Source: Triticum aestivum
Taxonomy: Eukaryota; Streptophyta; Magnoliopsida; Poales; Poaceae
Direction: 5' to 3'
Length of the DNA: 64,000 bases
NCBI RefSeq assembly: GCF_018294505.1
Contig: NC_057795.1
Location: forward strand, 230,310,643-230,374,642
Both the position numbers and the translations under genes were made by a program. This document shows positions 23,739-33,972 of this stretch, piece by piece. Each line of letters starts with the position of its first letter. The first letter of the stretch is position 1. Below the pieces are notes generated by a model. It was given only the letters and a program-made list of their open reading frames with translations. It had not been told where the DNA came from and made no database searches.

Positions 23739-24209
23739 TGAGGGAGTTCCGGACTAGGGGGTGTCCGGATAGCCGAACTATCATCATCGGCCGGACTCCA
23801 AGACTATGAAGATACAAGATTGAAGACTTCGTCCTGTGTCCGGATGGGACTTTCCTTGGCATGGAAGGCAAGCTTGGCGATACGGATATGTAGATTTCCT
23901 ACCATTGTAACTGACTCTGTGTAACCCTAACCCTCTCCGGTGTCTATATAAACTGGATGGCTTTAGTCCATAGGACGAACAACAATCATACCATAGGCTA
24001 GCTTCTATGGTTTAGCATCCTTGATCTCGTGGTAGATCTACTCTTGTAACACACATAATCAATATTAATCAAGCAGGACGTAGGGTTTTACGTCCATCAA
24101 GAGGGCCCGAACCTGGGTAAAACATCGTGTCCCTTGTCTCCTGTTACCATCCGCCTAGACGCACAGTTCGGGACCCCCTACCCGAGATCCACCGGTTTTG
24201 ACACCGACA
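23739..24209 (+). repeat. 5' LTR of Gypsy copy 1
   Basis: 471 bp, TG...CA. Contains a TATA box and a GGCCCGAACCTGGGTAAA stretch shared by this family. Same length as the 3' LTR. Confidence 0.92.
23943..23952 (+). promoter_or_regulatory. LTR TATA box
   Basis: TCTATATAAA, about 265 bp before the LTR end. In the 3' LTR the matching bases read TCTACATAAA, so that copy is weakened. Confidence 0.6.
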
Positions 24210-24228
24210 TTGGTGCTTTCATTGAGAG
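24210..24228 (+). other. Primer binding site, Gypsy copy 1
   Basis: TTGGTGCTTTCATTGAGAG directly follows the LTR; the TGG complements a tRNA CCA end. It is identical at the same place in copy 2 (38786-38804). I cannot name the tRNA. Confidence 0.7.
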
Positions 24229-24256
24229 TTCCTCTGTGTCATCACCGATAGGCTCA

Positions 24257-26660
24257 ATGGCTTCTTCGACCATCATCAACGACGCAGTCCAGGGTGAGAC
24301 CTTTCTCCCCGGACAGATCTTCGTATTCGGCGGCTTCGCACTGCGGGCCAATTCACTTGGCCGTCTGGAGCAGATCGAAGGCTACGCCCCTGGCTGTCAG
24401 GTCAGATTTGGAAGTTTGAACTTCACGGCTGACATCCACGGGGACTTGATCCTCGATGGATTCGAGCCACAGCCGAGCGTGCCGCACTGTCACGGCGAGC
24501 ATGATTTAGCTCTGCAGCCGGACAGTACCCTGGAGGCCGCACTCGAGCCCGCTCCGATCATCAATTCGGAGCCGGCGGCGCAGGTCGAGGATGGATGGCT
24601 AGACACCGCCTCGGGAGCTGCAACCTCTACGGCGATAGAGCCGAACAATGACCTTGTCCCTCATGAAGCCCGTGACTCCGAGGCGCCGGACTCCTTGCCG
24701 GACTCCGAACCTCCCGCGCCCCCTCTGATCGAATCCGATTGGGCGCCGATCATGGAGTTCACCGCAGCGGACATCTTTCAACTCTCACCTTTTGGCGACA
24801 TCTTGAGTTCGCTAAAGTATCTCTCGTTATCAGGAGAGCCCTAGTCGGACTACGGTCAGTACGGTTGGGATGCGGACGACGAAGAAATTCAAAGCCCACC
24901 CACCACCCACTTGGTAGCCGCTGTCGACGATCTAACCGACATGCTAGACTACGACTCCGAAGACATCGACGGTATGGACGAAGATGCCGGAGACGACCAA
25001 GAACCAGCGCCTACTGGGCACTGGAAAGCCACCTCATCATATGACACATACATGGTGGATATCCCAAAGGATGGGAATGGCGAAGAAACAGCGGAGGACG
25101 ACCCCTCCAAGAAGCAGCCCAAGCGCCGAAGTCAGCGGCGCCGCTCTAAATCCCGCCATAGCAAGAATGAAGACTCCGGCACCGGAGATAATAATACACC
25201 GGACAGTGCTGAAGACAACCCACTCCAGCAAGATGTAGCGCAGGAAGACGGAGACGCCAGCCCTCATGAGAGAGCGGCAGAAGAAGAGGTAGAGGATTAT
25301 ATGCCTCCCTCCGGAGACGAGGCAAGCCTCGACGATGATGAATTCGTCGTGCCTGAGGATCCTGTCGAACAAGAGCGTTTTAAACGCAGGCTTATGGTCA
25401 CGGCGAACAGCCTCAAGAAAAAGCAGCAACAGCTTAGAGCTGATCAAGATCTGCTAGCCGACAGATGGACTGAAGTCCTCGCGGCCGAAGAGCATGAGCT
25501 CGAACGCCCCTCCAAAAGCTACCCTAAACGCAAGCTGCTCCCCTGATTAGAGGAGGAAGCGTATGAACCTGCATCACCAGGAGACATACGGCTGACTGAC
25601 CACCCCGTGGTCGCGACAGAGAGGCCTCTAGGCCCTTCACTAGACCCGTACCCCGGCATCGCTCGAAGAGCACAAGGCCACAGGGGAACGCTCCGGACTT
25701 GCGAGATATATTGGAGGATAAGGCAAGACAATCAAGATCGATCTACGGATCGCGTGGGCGCCCTATGGTACGTGACGACAGCCGTCGCGCCGGACACAAT
25801 AAGTCTGGCCGGGTCGAACAAAATAGACAAAGTTCTTTTGAGCTCCGTCGTGATATCGCCCAGTACAGAGGCGCCGCACACCCACTATGCTTCACAGATG
25901 AAGTAATGGATCATCAAATCCCCGAAGGGTTTAAACCCGTGAATATCGAATCTTACGATGGCACAACAGACCCCGCGGTTTGGATCGAAGACTATCTTCT
26001 TCACATCCACATGGCCCGCGGTGATGATCTTCATGCCATCAAATATCTCCCCCTCAAGCTTAAAGGACCAGCCCGACATTGGCTTAACAGCTTGCCAGCA
26101 GAGTCAATTGGGAGTTGGGAAGACCTGGAAGCCGCATTCCTCGATAACTTCCAAGGCACGTATGTGCGACCACCAGACGCTGATGACCTAAGCCACATAA
26201 TTCAGCAGCCAGACAAATCGGCCAGACAATTCTGGACACGGTTCTTAACCAAGAAAAACCAAATTGACGATTGTCCGGATGCGGAGGCCCTCGTGGCCTT
26301 CAAGCATAACATCCGCGACGAGTGGCTTGCCCGGCACCTGGGACAGGAAAAGCCGAAATCCATGGCAGCCCTCACATCACTCATGACCCGCTTCTGCGCA
26401 GGTGAGGATAGCTGGCTAGCACGCAGCAACAACCTCAGCAAAAATTCTGGCAGTCCGGATTTCAAGGACCGAAATGGCAGCTCGCGTCGTAACAAAAACA
26501 TGCGCCGCATCAACGGTGACAATAGTGAGGATACGACAGTCAATGCCGGATTCAGAGGCTCTAAACCCGGTCAGCGGAAAAAGCCATTCAAAAGAACTAC
26601 TCCGGTTCCATCCAATTTGGACCGAATACTCGACCACTTGTGCCAGATACACGGCACCCC
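24257..26660 (+). pseudogene. gag: gag, Gypsy copy 1 (two stops, two frameshifts)
   Basis: Encodes the particle-forming structural protein. From ATG 24257 the frame reads a Gly/Phe-rich N-terminus (GQIFVFGGFALRANS), an acidic region, and a Lys/Arg-rich stretch near 25110. It is broken by TAG at 24842-24844 and TGA at 25544-25546. After a shift near 25685 the Retrotrans_gag-type domain follows (about 25900-26420), with FKPVNIESYDGTTDP, RHWLNSL and ARQFWTRF. A CCHC-like knuckle (CQIHG...HTNRDC) lies at a second shift near 26660, which leads into the protease frame. The start is supported by copy 2, which begins at the same place. The unusual very long acidic N-terminus is shared by both copies. 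Confidence 0.8.
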
Positions 26661-27545
26661 CGAAAACCAGCCAACCACACCAACCGGGACTGTTGGGTAT
26701 TCAAGCAGGCAGGCAAGTTAATTGCCGAAAACAATGACAAGGGGCTGCATAGCGATGACGAGGAAGAGACCCGACCGATGAACAATAGAGGACAGAAGGG
26801 TTTCCCCCCACAGGTGCGGAAGGTGAACATGATATACGCAACGCACATACCCAAAAGGGAGCGGAAGCATGCACTCAGGGATGTATACGCGATGGAGCCA
26901 GTTGCCCCGAAGTTCAATCCATGGTCCTCCTGCCCGATCACTTTTGACCGAAGGGACCACCCCACCAGCATCCGCCACGGCGGATTCGCCGCATTGGTCT
27001 TAGACCCAATCGTCGATGGATTTCACCTCACCAGAGTCCTGATGGACGGCGGCAGCAGCCTGAACCTGCTCTATCAGGATACAGTGCGCAAAATGGGCAT
27101 AGACCCCTCAAGGATTAAACCTACCAAGACGACCTTTAAAGGCGTCATACCAGGTGTAGAAGCCAATTGTACAGGCTCAGTTACACTGGAAGTGGTCTTC
27201 GGATCCCCGGATAACTTCCGAAGCGAGGAGTTAATCTTCGACATAGTCCCGTTCCGCAGCGGCTATCATGCCTTGCTCGGACGTACCGCGTTTGCAAAGT
27301 TCAACGCGGTGCCGCACTACGCATACCTCAAGCTCAAGATGCCAGGCCCTCGAGGAGTCATCACGGTCAACGGAAACACTGAACGTTCTCTCCGAACGGA
27401 GGAACATACAGCGGCTCTCGCGGCAGAAGTACAATGCAGCCTCTTAAGGCAATTCTCGAGTCCGGCCGTTAAGCGGCCGGACATAGCTAAGCGCGCCCGG
27501 AGTAACCTACAACAAGACCACCTGGCACGTTCCGAGCACGCGTAG
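26661..27545 (+). CDS. Retropepsin-like protease region, Gypsy copy 1 (open)
   Basis: Continues gag in another frame without an ATG of its own, as part of a gag-pro polyprotein, and stays open to TAG 27543-27545. An aspartic protease fold is indicated by VLMDGGSSLNLLY (active-site loop), a middle TTFKGVIPGVEANCTGS flap-like stretch and LLGRTAFAKF near the end. The active-site triad is Asp-Gly-Gly instead of Asp-Thr/Ser-Gly, in both copies in this window, so it was inherited and is not a local mutation. The family normally cleaves its own polyprotein during particle maturation; whether the DGG form works is unknown. No reverse transcriptase follows. Confidence 0.75.
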   Translation, partial: RKPANHTNRDCWVFKQAGKLIAENNDKGLHSDDEEETRPMNNRGQKGFPPQVRKVNMIYATHIPKRERKHALRDVYAMEPVAPKFNPWSSCPITFDRRDHPTSIRHGGFAALVLDPIVDGFHLTRVLMDGGSSLNLLYQDTVRKMGIDPSRIKPTKTTFKGVIPGVEANCTGSVTLEVVFGSPDNFRSEELIFDIVPFRSGYHALLGRTAFAKFNAVPHYAYLKLKMPGPRGVITVNGNTERSLRTEEHTAALAAEVQCSLLRQFSSPAVKRPDIAKRARSNLQQDHLARSEHA

Positions 27546-28757
27546 CAGTGCGGCCCCAACCCCAGCCCCTGCAAAACGTCAAAACAGGTCCTTCGCGTAC
27601 ACCATTACGCTCTGAAGATACCATGGGCATAGGGAGAGGGGCACGACCACGATAAGCCCAGACTGCAGGTCAACCACACCAGGGGCTCTCAAGTGTGTCA
27701 TTCTTTTTTTTCTTTTTTCCTTTTATTTTTTACCCACAGGACTCCGTTCATCAGAGGCCCTGTCCGGCAGCAGACCTGCCGAACTCACGATGCAACAGCC
27801 AGGGAAGGATAAAGGCTACAACGAATATACATGTGGTCTCTATTACGAGCATTTTTATACACCAATCCGCAGCCTACCCCTGGAGGGGGACATGTTTAAT
27901 AGTCCCATCCCTTGCTTATCGCACTATTTGTATCGTTCTGCATTCATAGCAGCACTTATTGAATAAAACAATGCAGCACCTTTTTGCTCATAATTGCATT
28001 TCTTTTTCATACATATGTTCATTTACGACATGTCGCATCCGTACACTTTGGTACGGTTAAAACACACCAGGGGCTTATGTTTCCCGCATCATGGTGTGAT
28101 AAGTCCGAACACTTTCACAAGTACGGCACCCCGAACTTATAGCATTATATGCATCGGCTCCGAATCATGTCTTGGGTCAATAGTTGGGTTTGCCCGGCTC
28201 CCATGTTTTGGTACCTTACGTTCCGTTGTATCGGCTAAGGTAGCACTGGGAGAACCACTGCGATTGCGCCCCAGTTGAGCTGGGTTAACGCCTCAGTGGA
28301 GAAAGCTAAAACTGACCGTCATGATGAGGCGAGAGCCGGTCGCTGTTCGAGAGGTTTTTGCGAGTCCTTAAAGACTTATGCCGCTTAGAGCGAGGAGCCG
28401 GATCTTGTCCGGCCCAGGCGTGGATAGCGCCCCAAATTCGGCCTTCCGAAGACTAGGGGCTTCGCCGAAATTTAAAATTATAGAATTCTATGGCTAAGTG
28501 AGAGTGTTCAAGCATTATAAGTCCGGTTGCCTTGTTCGCTGTGTTGAGCGCCTCCCTAGATGGACCCAAAAATGGGAACAAGAGTGCTCAAGTTTATCCC
28601 GAACACCCCAGCACTCGTGGCATGGGGGCTGAAGCCGACGACTTGCCATCTCTCAGATTTGATAAACAGCCGCACAGAAGGTAATATTTTAAATTAACAA
28701 GCGTTGCTTAGCGCATATGAACTAAGTTTTCAGCGCACAGGATAACAAAATGCGAGT
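27546..28757. other. Non-coding spacer between convergent genes
   Basis: Includes a pyrimidine-rich stretch (27690-27730) and a set of blocks shared with copy 2, of which 28141-28190 is identical over 50 bp. It may hold the 3' ends of both the sense and antisense transcripts. Confidence 0.6.
28141..28190. promoter_or_regulatory. 50-bp block identical in both Gypsy copies
   Basis: From AGCATTATATGCATCGGCTC to AATAGTTGGGTT it matches 42786-42835 base for base, while adjoining sequence and the coding regions differ heavily between copies. It contains ATATGCAT. Function unknown: a shared polyadenylation or RNA-packaging signal is possible. Confidence 0.5.
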
Positions 28758-31700
28758 CTACTCAAAAATTACATCTTTGGAGCACTCCCCCGCAATAGTG
28801 CGGGCGCCCTTCAGCACACTCTTATAATACATCTCGGGCGTGCGATGCTCCTTGCCCTCTGGTGGCGGGTCCGTCACAAGCTTCTGGGCATCCATCTTGC
28901 CCCAGTGCACCTTTGCGCGGGCAAGGGCCCGACGGGCACCCTCAATACAGGCGGAGTGCTTGATGACTTCAACCCACGGGCACGCATCCACCAGCCGCCG
29001 CACCAGGCCGAAGTAGCTCCCAGGCATGGCCTCCTTAGGCCACAGCCGAACTATGAGGCCCTTCATGGCCTGTTCGGCCGCCTTGTGGAGCTCGACCAGC
29101 TGCTTCAGCTGGTCGCTAAGGGGCACCGGATGTTCGGCCTCAGCATACTGAGACCAGAAGACCTTCTCCGTCGAGCTCCCCTCCTCGGCCCGGTAGAATG
29201 CGGCAGCATCGGACACGCTGCGAGGAAGATCTGCGAACGCTCCTGGAGAGCTCCGAATTCGGGTAAGCAACAGGTAATTAACACTCACATGCTTACTTTG
29301 CATGAAAAATGCCTTACCCGCTGCTATTTTCTTCACCGCCTCAATCTCCTGGAGGGCCTTGTAGGCTTCGGCCTTAGCGGCTTTGGCACTCTCAAGAGCC
29401 GTTGCAAGCTCAGACTCTCGAGTCTTCGAGTCACGCTCCAGGCTCTCATGTTTTTTCACGAGATCCTAGAGCTCTTACTATACCTCCGCCACCCGCGCCT
29501 CCTGCTTCTCTCACTCGGTGCGCTCCGCGGCCGCATTGCGTTCGGCCGCGGCCACCGCCTCTTTCAGGGTCGCCACCTCGTTAGTGGCCCCTGCAATACC
29601 CACGTTATCCTTGTCATTCTTTTTGCAACCAAAATCCTTTTCTGTAAGGTACAATTTTAATAAGGTGTTACTCACCTTCCTTGTCCTCGAGCTGCTTCTT
29701 GGCACGGCCGAGCTCGTTCTCGGACCGCTCGAGGTTTTCCTTCAAAGTATTGACCTCTGCAGTCAGTGCGGCAGAGGTCAGCAGCACAGCCTGCAATCAC
29801 ATATTGACATATTTATTATGACTCCTGCGTATATCTTTTTAGATCCTCAGTCCGGCTTTTCTTTCCGAACACCGAACCGAGCATCAGGGGCTACTGTCTA
29901 TGCGGTACCATTTTATACATATTGAAATTCTTACCTCAAAGCCTGTTAGAAGGCTGCTGCAGGCTTCGGTCAGCCCGCTCTTGGCGAGCTGCACCTTCTG
30001 AATCACCGCACTCATAACGGTGCGGTGTTCCTCTTCGATGGAGGCGCCATTGAGCGCCTCCAGCAAGCTATCCGGCGCCTCCGGTTGGACGGAGGCTGCC
30101 GGCGTCACGGTCTTGCCCTTCTTACGAAGGGGTCGCCCGCCGGACTCCGGAGCCACTGTGGGTTCCGGGGCCGAGTCCGGTGCAAAGTCCGGGAGGTTGT
30201 CCTGCGACACCTCCGGGGCCCTCTCCTCCTGGTGGGTCCCTTCCTGGGATCCCACCTCGGCATCGTCCGCGTCACGGGGGTGGAGGCAGTCGGAAGAGAA
30301 TCCATATCCGACGCACCTAAGGACCCGCTCGATGAAGCGGGAAGATCATCCTTAGGCGGACTGCAGGGTTGTATGCGGCATTAGAAAGACATTATGTGGC
30401 GAAAAATAAAAACCTTGAAGTTATTCGGGAGTCCGGATACTTACGATCTCGCCAGGGGCTTGGCCCTTGGAGGCCAGTCCTCGTCGTCGTCACTGGCGTT
30501 GGCGGAGCAGTCCGGGGAAGAGTTTTTCCCTTCTTGGACCCTTCGGCCTCCCTTGTTGGGGAGGCCTTCCTTTTCTTCCCTCCCCCCGCTGGGGGAGAGG
30601 CTTTCTTCTTCTCCTCCTCGCCTTGGTGGGAGGAGTCGGCCTCGGATTCATCATCCGATAGCACCTGAAAACGGGAACTCTTCCGAGTCCCCGTGGCCTT
30701 CTTCTTGGCCTTCTTCTCCGGCACCACGTGGGGTGCCGGAGCCAGCAGCCCCGTTAGGCGGGCGTCCGCTGGGTCCTCTGGCAATGGGGCCGGACAGATA
30801 GTCCGTTCGGCCTTCGCCAGCCAGTCCTGTCAAAGGTAAAGGGAGTTTAGATCCCGCATAGAGTCAAACTATGGAAAACAAGTGGCAAAATCACTTACCT
30901 CGTCAGCTGGACGCTGCGAGCGGAATCCGCGATCTTCGGTAGCGGATGCGGGAGCCTCGGCGCCCTTGAACAGCACCTTCCAGACATCTTCGTACGTAGT
31001 GTCGAAGAGCCCGCTCAGAGTCTGGTGCTGCGCCGGATCGAACTCCCACATGTTGAAGCCCCGTCGTTGGCACGGGAGAATCCGGCGGATGAGCATGACC
31101 TGGACTACGTTGACAAGCTTGAGCTTCTTGTCCACCAGCTTCTGGATACAGGCTTGGAGTCCGGTCAGCTCCTCCGAATCCCCCCAGATCCGGCCACTCT
31201 CTTTCCAGGAGGTGAGCCATGTAGGGATGCCGGATCTGAATTCGGGGGCCGCTGCCCAATCAGGGTCACGCGGCTCGGTGATGTAGAACCACCCCGATTG
31301 CCACCCCTTAATGGTTTCCACGAAAGTGCCCTCCAGCCACGTAACGTGGGACATCCTGCCCACCATGGCACCTTCGCACTCCGCTTGGCTTCCCTTAACA
31401 ACCTTCGGCTTGACACTCAAGGTCTTGAGCCACAAGCCGAAGGGGGCTGGATGCAGAGGAAGGCCTTGCACACGACGATAAACGCCGAGATGTTGAGGAT
31501 GAAATTCAGGGCCAGATCATGGAAATCTAGGCCGTAGTAGAACATGAGCCCCCGGACAAAGGGATGAAGTGGGAAGCCCAGTCCGTGGAGGAAATGGGGA
31601 AGAAATACTACCCTCTCATGGGGCCTGGGGGTGGGGATGAGCTCTCCCTCGTCGGGGAGCCGGTGTGCGATGTCGCTGGACAAATATCTGTCGTCGCGCA

Positions 31701-31761
31701 GCTTCTGGATCTGCCCCTCCATGACGGAGGAGGCCATCCACTTGCCTCCCACTCCGGACAT
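28758..31761 (-). pseudogene. Antisense Transposase_28-domain gene, Gypsy copy 1
   Basis: Spliced model on the minus strand from ATG 31761 to TAG 28758. Exons are about 30899-31761, 30445-30826, 29935-30360, 29676-29790 and 28758-29590. Introns begin GT and end AG (donors GAG|GTAAGT, ATC|GTAAGT, GAG|GTAAGA, AAG|GTGAGT). Exon 1 resembles PF04195 (putative gypsy-type transposon domain): ERVVFLPHFLHGLGFP, FYYGLDFHDL, GWFYITEPRDPDW. Exons 2-3 are Lys/Glu/Ser-rich and disordered, exons 4-5 a coiled coil, and the end is a globular SYFGLVRRLVDACPW region. Breaks are a 1-nt loss near 31446, a shift near 30265 and several stops near 29470-29520. Antisense extra genes are known in Tat-lineage Gypsy elements; their role is unknown. 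Confidence 0.7.
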
Positions 31762-31871
31762 AGTTGGAGAAGGTTGAGGTGAGAAGTGCGTACTTGGGCG
31801 CTGGAGCTCGAGTTTGCGGAGATGGATAAGCCAAGGAGGAAGAAGGCGCAGGTAAAAGGGTTGGATCTTTA

Positions 31872-31884
31872 TCCCCTTATATGG
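31872..31884 (-). promoter_or_regulatory. TATA box of the antisense gene, copy 1
   Basis: On the minus strand CCCATATAAGGGG, about 115 bp upstream of the ATG. Copy 2 has TTTATAAGGAG at the same distance (46530-46540). Confidence 0.55.
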
Positions 31885-32302
31885 GCGGACAAAAACATGT
31901 GTCCCCACCGGCCTGGTAAAACTCGCTTATCTCCCAAGCGTCACAATCAATGGCGCGGTTGGGTTACCCACGTCCGTATTGATGGGAATCCCGGAATGAC
32001 GGTAACACGATCTCTGCTTCGACAAGACGTGCCAAGGAAACTGCTTCACTAAACGCGCGGAGGTGGAACAATAAAAACAATTCGAGTAAAGGCTTGGTAA
32101 TGGTGTGACGTCACACCACAAAATACGTCAGCAGATTGAACTTGTGTAATATTATTCTCTCTACGGTGGTATGTGGAATTTATTTTGCAGAGCCGGACAC
32201 TATCCTAGTGTTCACAATCTTCTATAAATTATTCGGAGGAAGAACCCGCCTTGCAATGCCGAAGACAACATGCGCGCCGGACTCGTCGTCATTGAAGCCT
32301 GG

Positions 32303-32314
32303 TTCAGGGGCTAC
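32303..32314 (+). other. Polypurine tract, copy 1
   Basis: TTCAGGGGCTAC directly before the 3' LTR. Copy 2 has TTCAGGGGCTAG. Confidence 0.6.
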
Positions 32315-32785
32315 TGAGGGAGTTCCGGACTAGGGGGTGTCCGGATAGCCGAACTATCATCATCGGCCGGACTCCAAGACTATGAAGATACAAGATTGAA
32401 GACTTCGTCCCGTGTCCGGATGGGACTTTCCTTGGCGTGGAAGGCAAGCTTGGCGATACGGATATGTAGATTTCCTACCATTGTAACCGACTCTGTGTAA
32501 CCCTAGCCCTCTCCGGTGTCTACATAAACCGGATGGCTTTAGTCCATAGGACGAACAACAATCATACCATAGGCTAGCTTCTAGGGTTTAGCCTCCTTGA
32601 TCTCGTGGTAGATCTACTCTTGTAAAATACATCATCAATATTAATCAAGCAGGACGTAGGGTTTTACCTCCATCAAGAGGGCCCGAACCTGGGTAAAACA
32701 TCGTGTCCCTTGTCTCCTGTTACCATCCGCCTAGACGCACAGTTCGGGACCCCCTACCCGAGATCCGCCGGTTTTGACACCGACA
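32315..32785 (+). repeat. 3' LTR of Gypsy copy 1
   Basis: 471 bp, 13 substitutions from the 5' LTR and no indels. The GCTAG duplication follows at 32786-32790. Confidence 0.92.
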
Positions 32786-32790
32786 GCTAG

Positions 32791-32977
32791 GGTTACACAG
32801 AGTCAGTTACAATACGAGGAGATCTTCACATTGTATCGCCAAGCTTGCCTTCCACGCCAAGGAAAGTCCCATCCGGACACGGGACGGAGTCTTCAATCTT
32901 GTATCTTCATAGTTCGGGAGTCCGGCCAAAGGTCATAGTCCGGCCATCCGGACACCCCCTAATCCAGGACTCCCTCA
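32791..32977 (-). mobile_element. Solo LTR (inverted), second part
   Basis: Resumes the LTR broken at 23738 (GGTTACACAGAGTCAGTTAC) and ends in GGACTCCCTCA, the complement of the LTR start. Followed by GTCAG. Confidence 0.85.
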
Positions 32978-32982
32978 GTCAG

Positions 32983-33905
32983 ACTAGCTCGGGATTAGCT
33001 TGGTGACGCTGGGCACCAACGGCGTGGTCTTCGACCTTGTAAACCCTGTACTCCACAGGGTGGTGGCCAGCATCCCCGCTGGAGAAGGATGAATATGTCG
33101 ACCTGCTACTTCTTTATAGTTTGACCTGCATAGTTCTTTAGAGTTTGACGGTCTGACCTGCTACATCATCACACAGGATGGAGCGGACATGCTCGGCTTG
33201 GTGGGTAACCTCCACGCTGAGGAGGTAGGTGTCCTCGGAGGCATCTGCTGCAGTAGGATGGTCTCGATGTAGATGAACCGACGACAACCGTGATGGAGAA
33301 AAGAACGACGAGGATAGATGGCTGTCTGCATGGACTGCTCGCGAGCGAGATGACGGACTACCCACACAGAATGGAGAGGCTGACGGCTTGTGGATGGTGC
33401 AGGTCGCAGTGGCGGGGTAGATAGCACACCGGCCGCAACTGCTTGGGGAAGCTGCAGCCATGTTGTGGGGGAGGAAAGGGAAGCGGTGCACGGAACTACC
33501 CATGGCGCATCACGGGGACGTGGTGGCAACACAGGGCGGTGCACTGGGTGGCGACGGGTTTCAGGAGGTCGGCGGCGCATGAGGTGGCGGCGAGTTTCGG
33601 GAGGCCGCAGTGTGGCAGCGGGGTCCTGAAGGTCATCGGCGCACAGGGTGGCAGCGGGATCCCGAACGAGGCGCCCGAGCGGCGGTTGTCGATGGAGGCA
33701 GCCGCTGCGGCGGTTGCAGGAGGAGGCGGCCGGGAGGCGCGTTGTGCCGGGGCGGTGGTTCGCCGGTGGTCCGCAGTGTGGGGGCGCGCGGGGTGGGTCT
33801 GCGTCCGTGGGAGATGTGGTGATCGGGAGGTGGAAGACAGCTGGTTGGGCCGGTTCTTTTGTTTCTCCGGAGTTTGGGAACACCCCGTCGGGCCTATATA
33901 GGACC
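32983..33905. repeat. GC-rich right part of the CACTA element
   Basis: From about 33500 to 33700, units of about 45-60 bp repeat, with GGTGGC(G/A)GCG(A/G)G(T/A)TTC and GGCGCA(T/C) blocks. The long minus-strand frame here (240 codons) is a product of the repeat and high GC. No gene recognised. Confidence 0.5.
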
Positions 33906-33946
33906 GCTATGATCAGAATAACTATTATCCTGTGATCAGAATAGTG
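33906..33946 (-). repeat. CACTA right terminal inverted repeat
   Basis: Ends GATCAGAATAGTG and pairs with 19339-19380. Followed by TTAC and the second half of the AT microsatellite (33951-33972). Confidence 0.7.
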
Positions 33947-33972
33947 TTACTATATATATATATATATATATA

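Larger units (their letters stand above)
23739..32785 (+). mobile_element. Complete non-autonomous Gypsy LTR retrotransposon (Fatima-like), copy 1
   Basis: 9,047 bp from TGAGGGAG to ACCGACA, with 471-bp LTRs and an exact target duplication GCTAG (23734-23738 and 32786-32790). The duplication lies inside a solo LTR. The internal region has a primer site, sense gag and protease, an antisense spliced gene and a purine-rich tract. Reverse transcriptase, RNase H and integrase are absent, so it must have been mobilised in trans. I counted 13 substitutions between the LTRs (about 2.8%); at 1.3e-8 per site per year that is roughly 1 million years. The Fatima name is from memory of the LTR sequence. 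Confidence 0.9.
19339..33946. mobile_element. CACTA-type DNA transposon, non-autonomous, with nested LTR insertions
   Basis: The left end CACTATTATGATCACGGGAT and the right end, on the opposite strand CACTATTCTGATCACAGGAT, are imperfect inverted repeats of about 40 bp that share a second ATTCTGATCA block. The flanking triplets are ATA and TTA, a near match to a 3-bp duplication. Without the nested solo LTR and Gypsy element it is about 5.1 kb. No transposase was recognised. The left part is AT-rich with tandem repeats and a GAACTTC array. The right part is GC-rich and repetitive. Confidence 0.65.

Noticed and set aside
28845..29660. 271-codon plus-strand frame
   Set aside because: Antisense shadow of the spliced minus-strand gene, whose protein, splice sites and homologue in copy 2 are convincing.
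33161..33883. 240-codon minus-strand Arg/Pro/His-rich frame
   Set aside because: High GC and short tandem repeats explain it; the opposite strand is also open in several frames.
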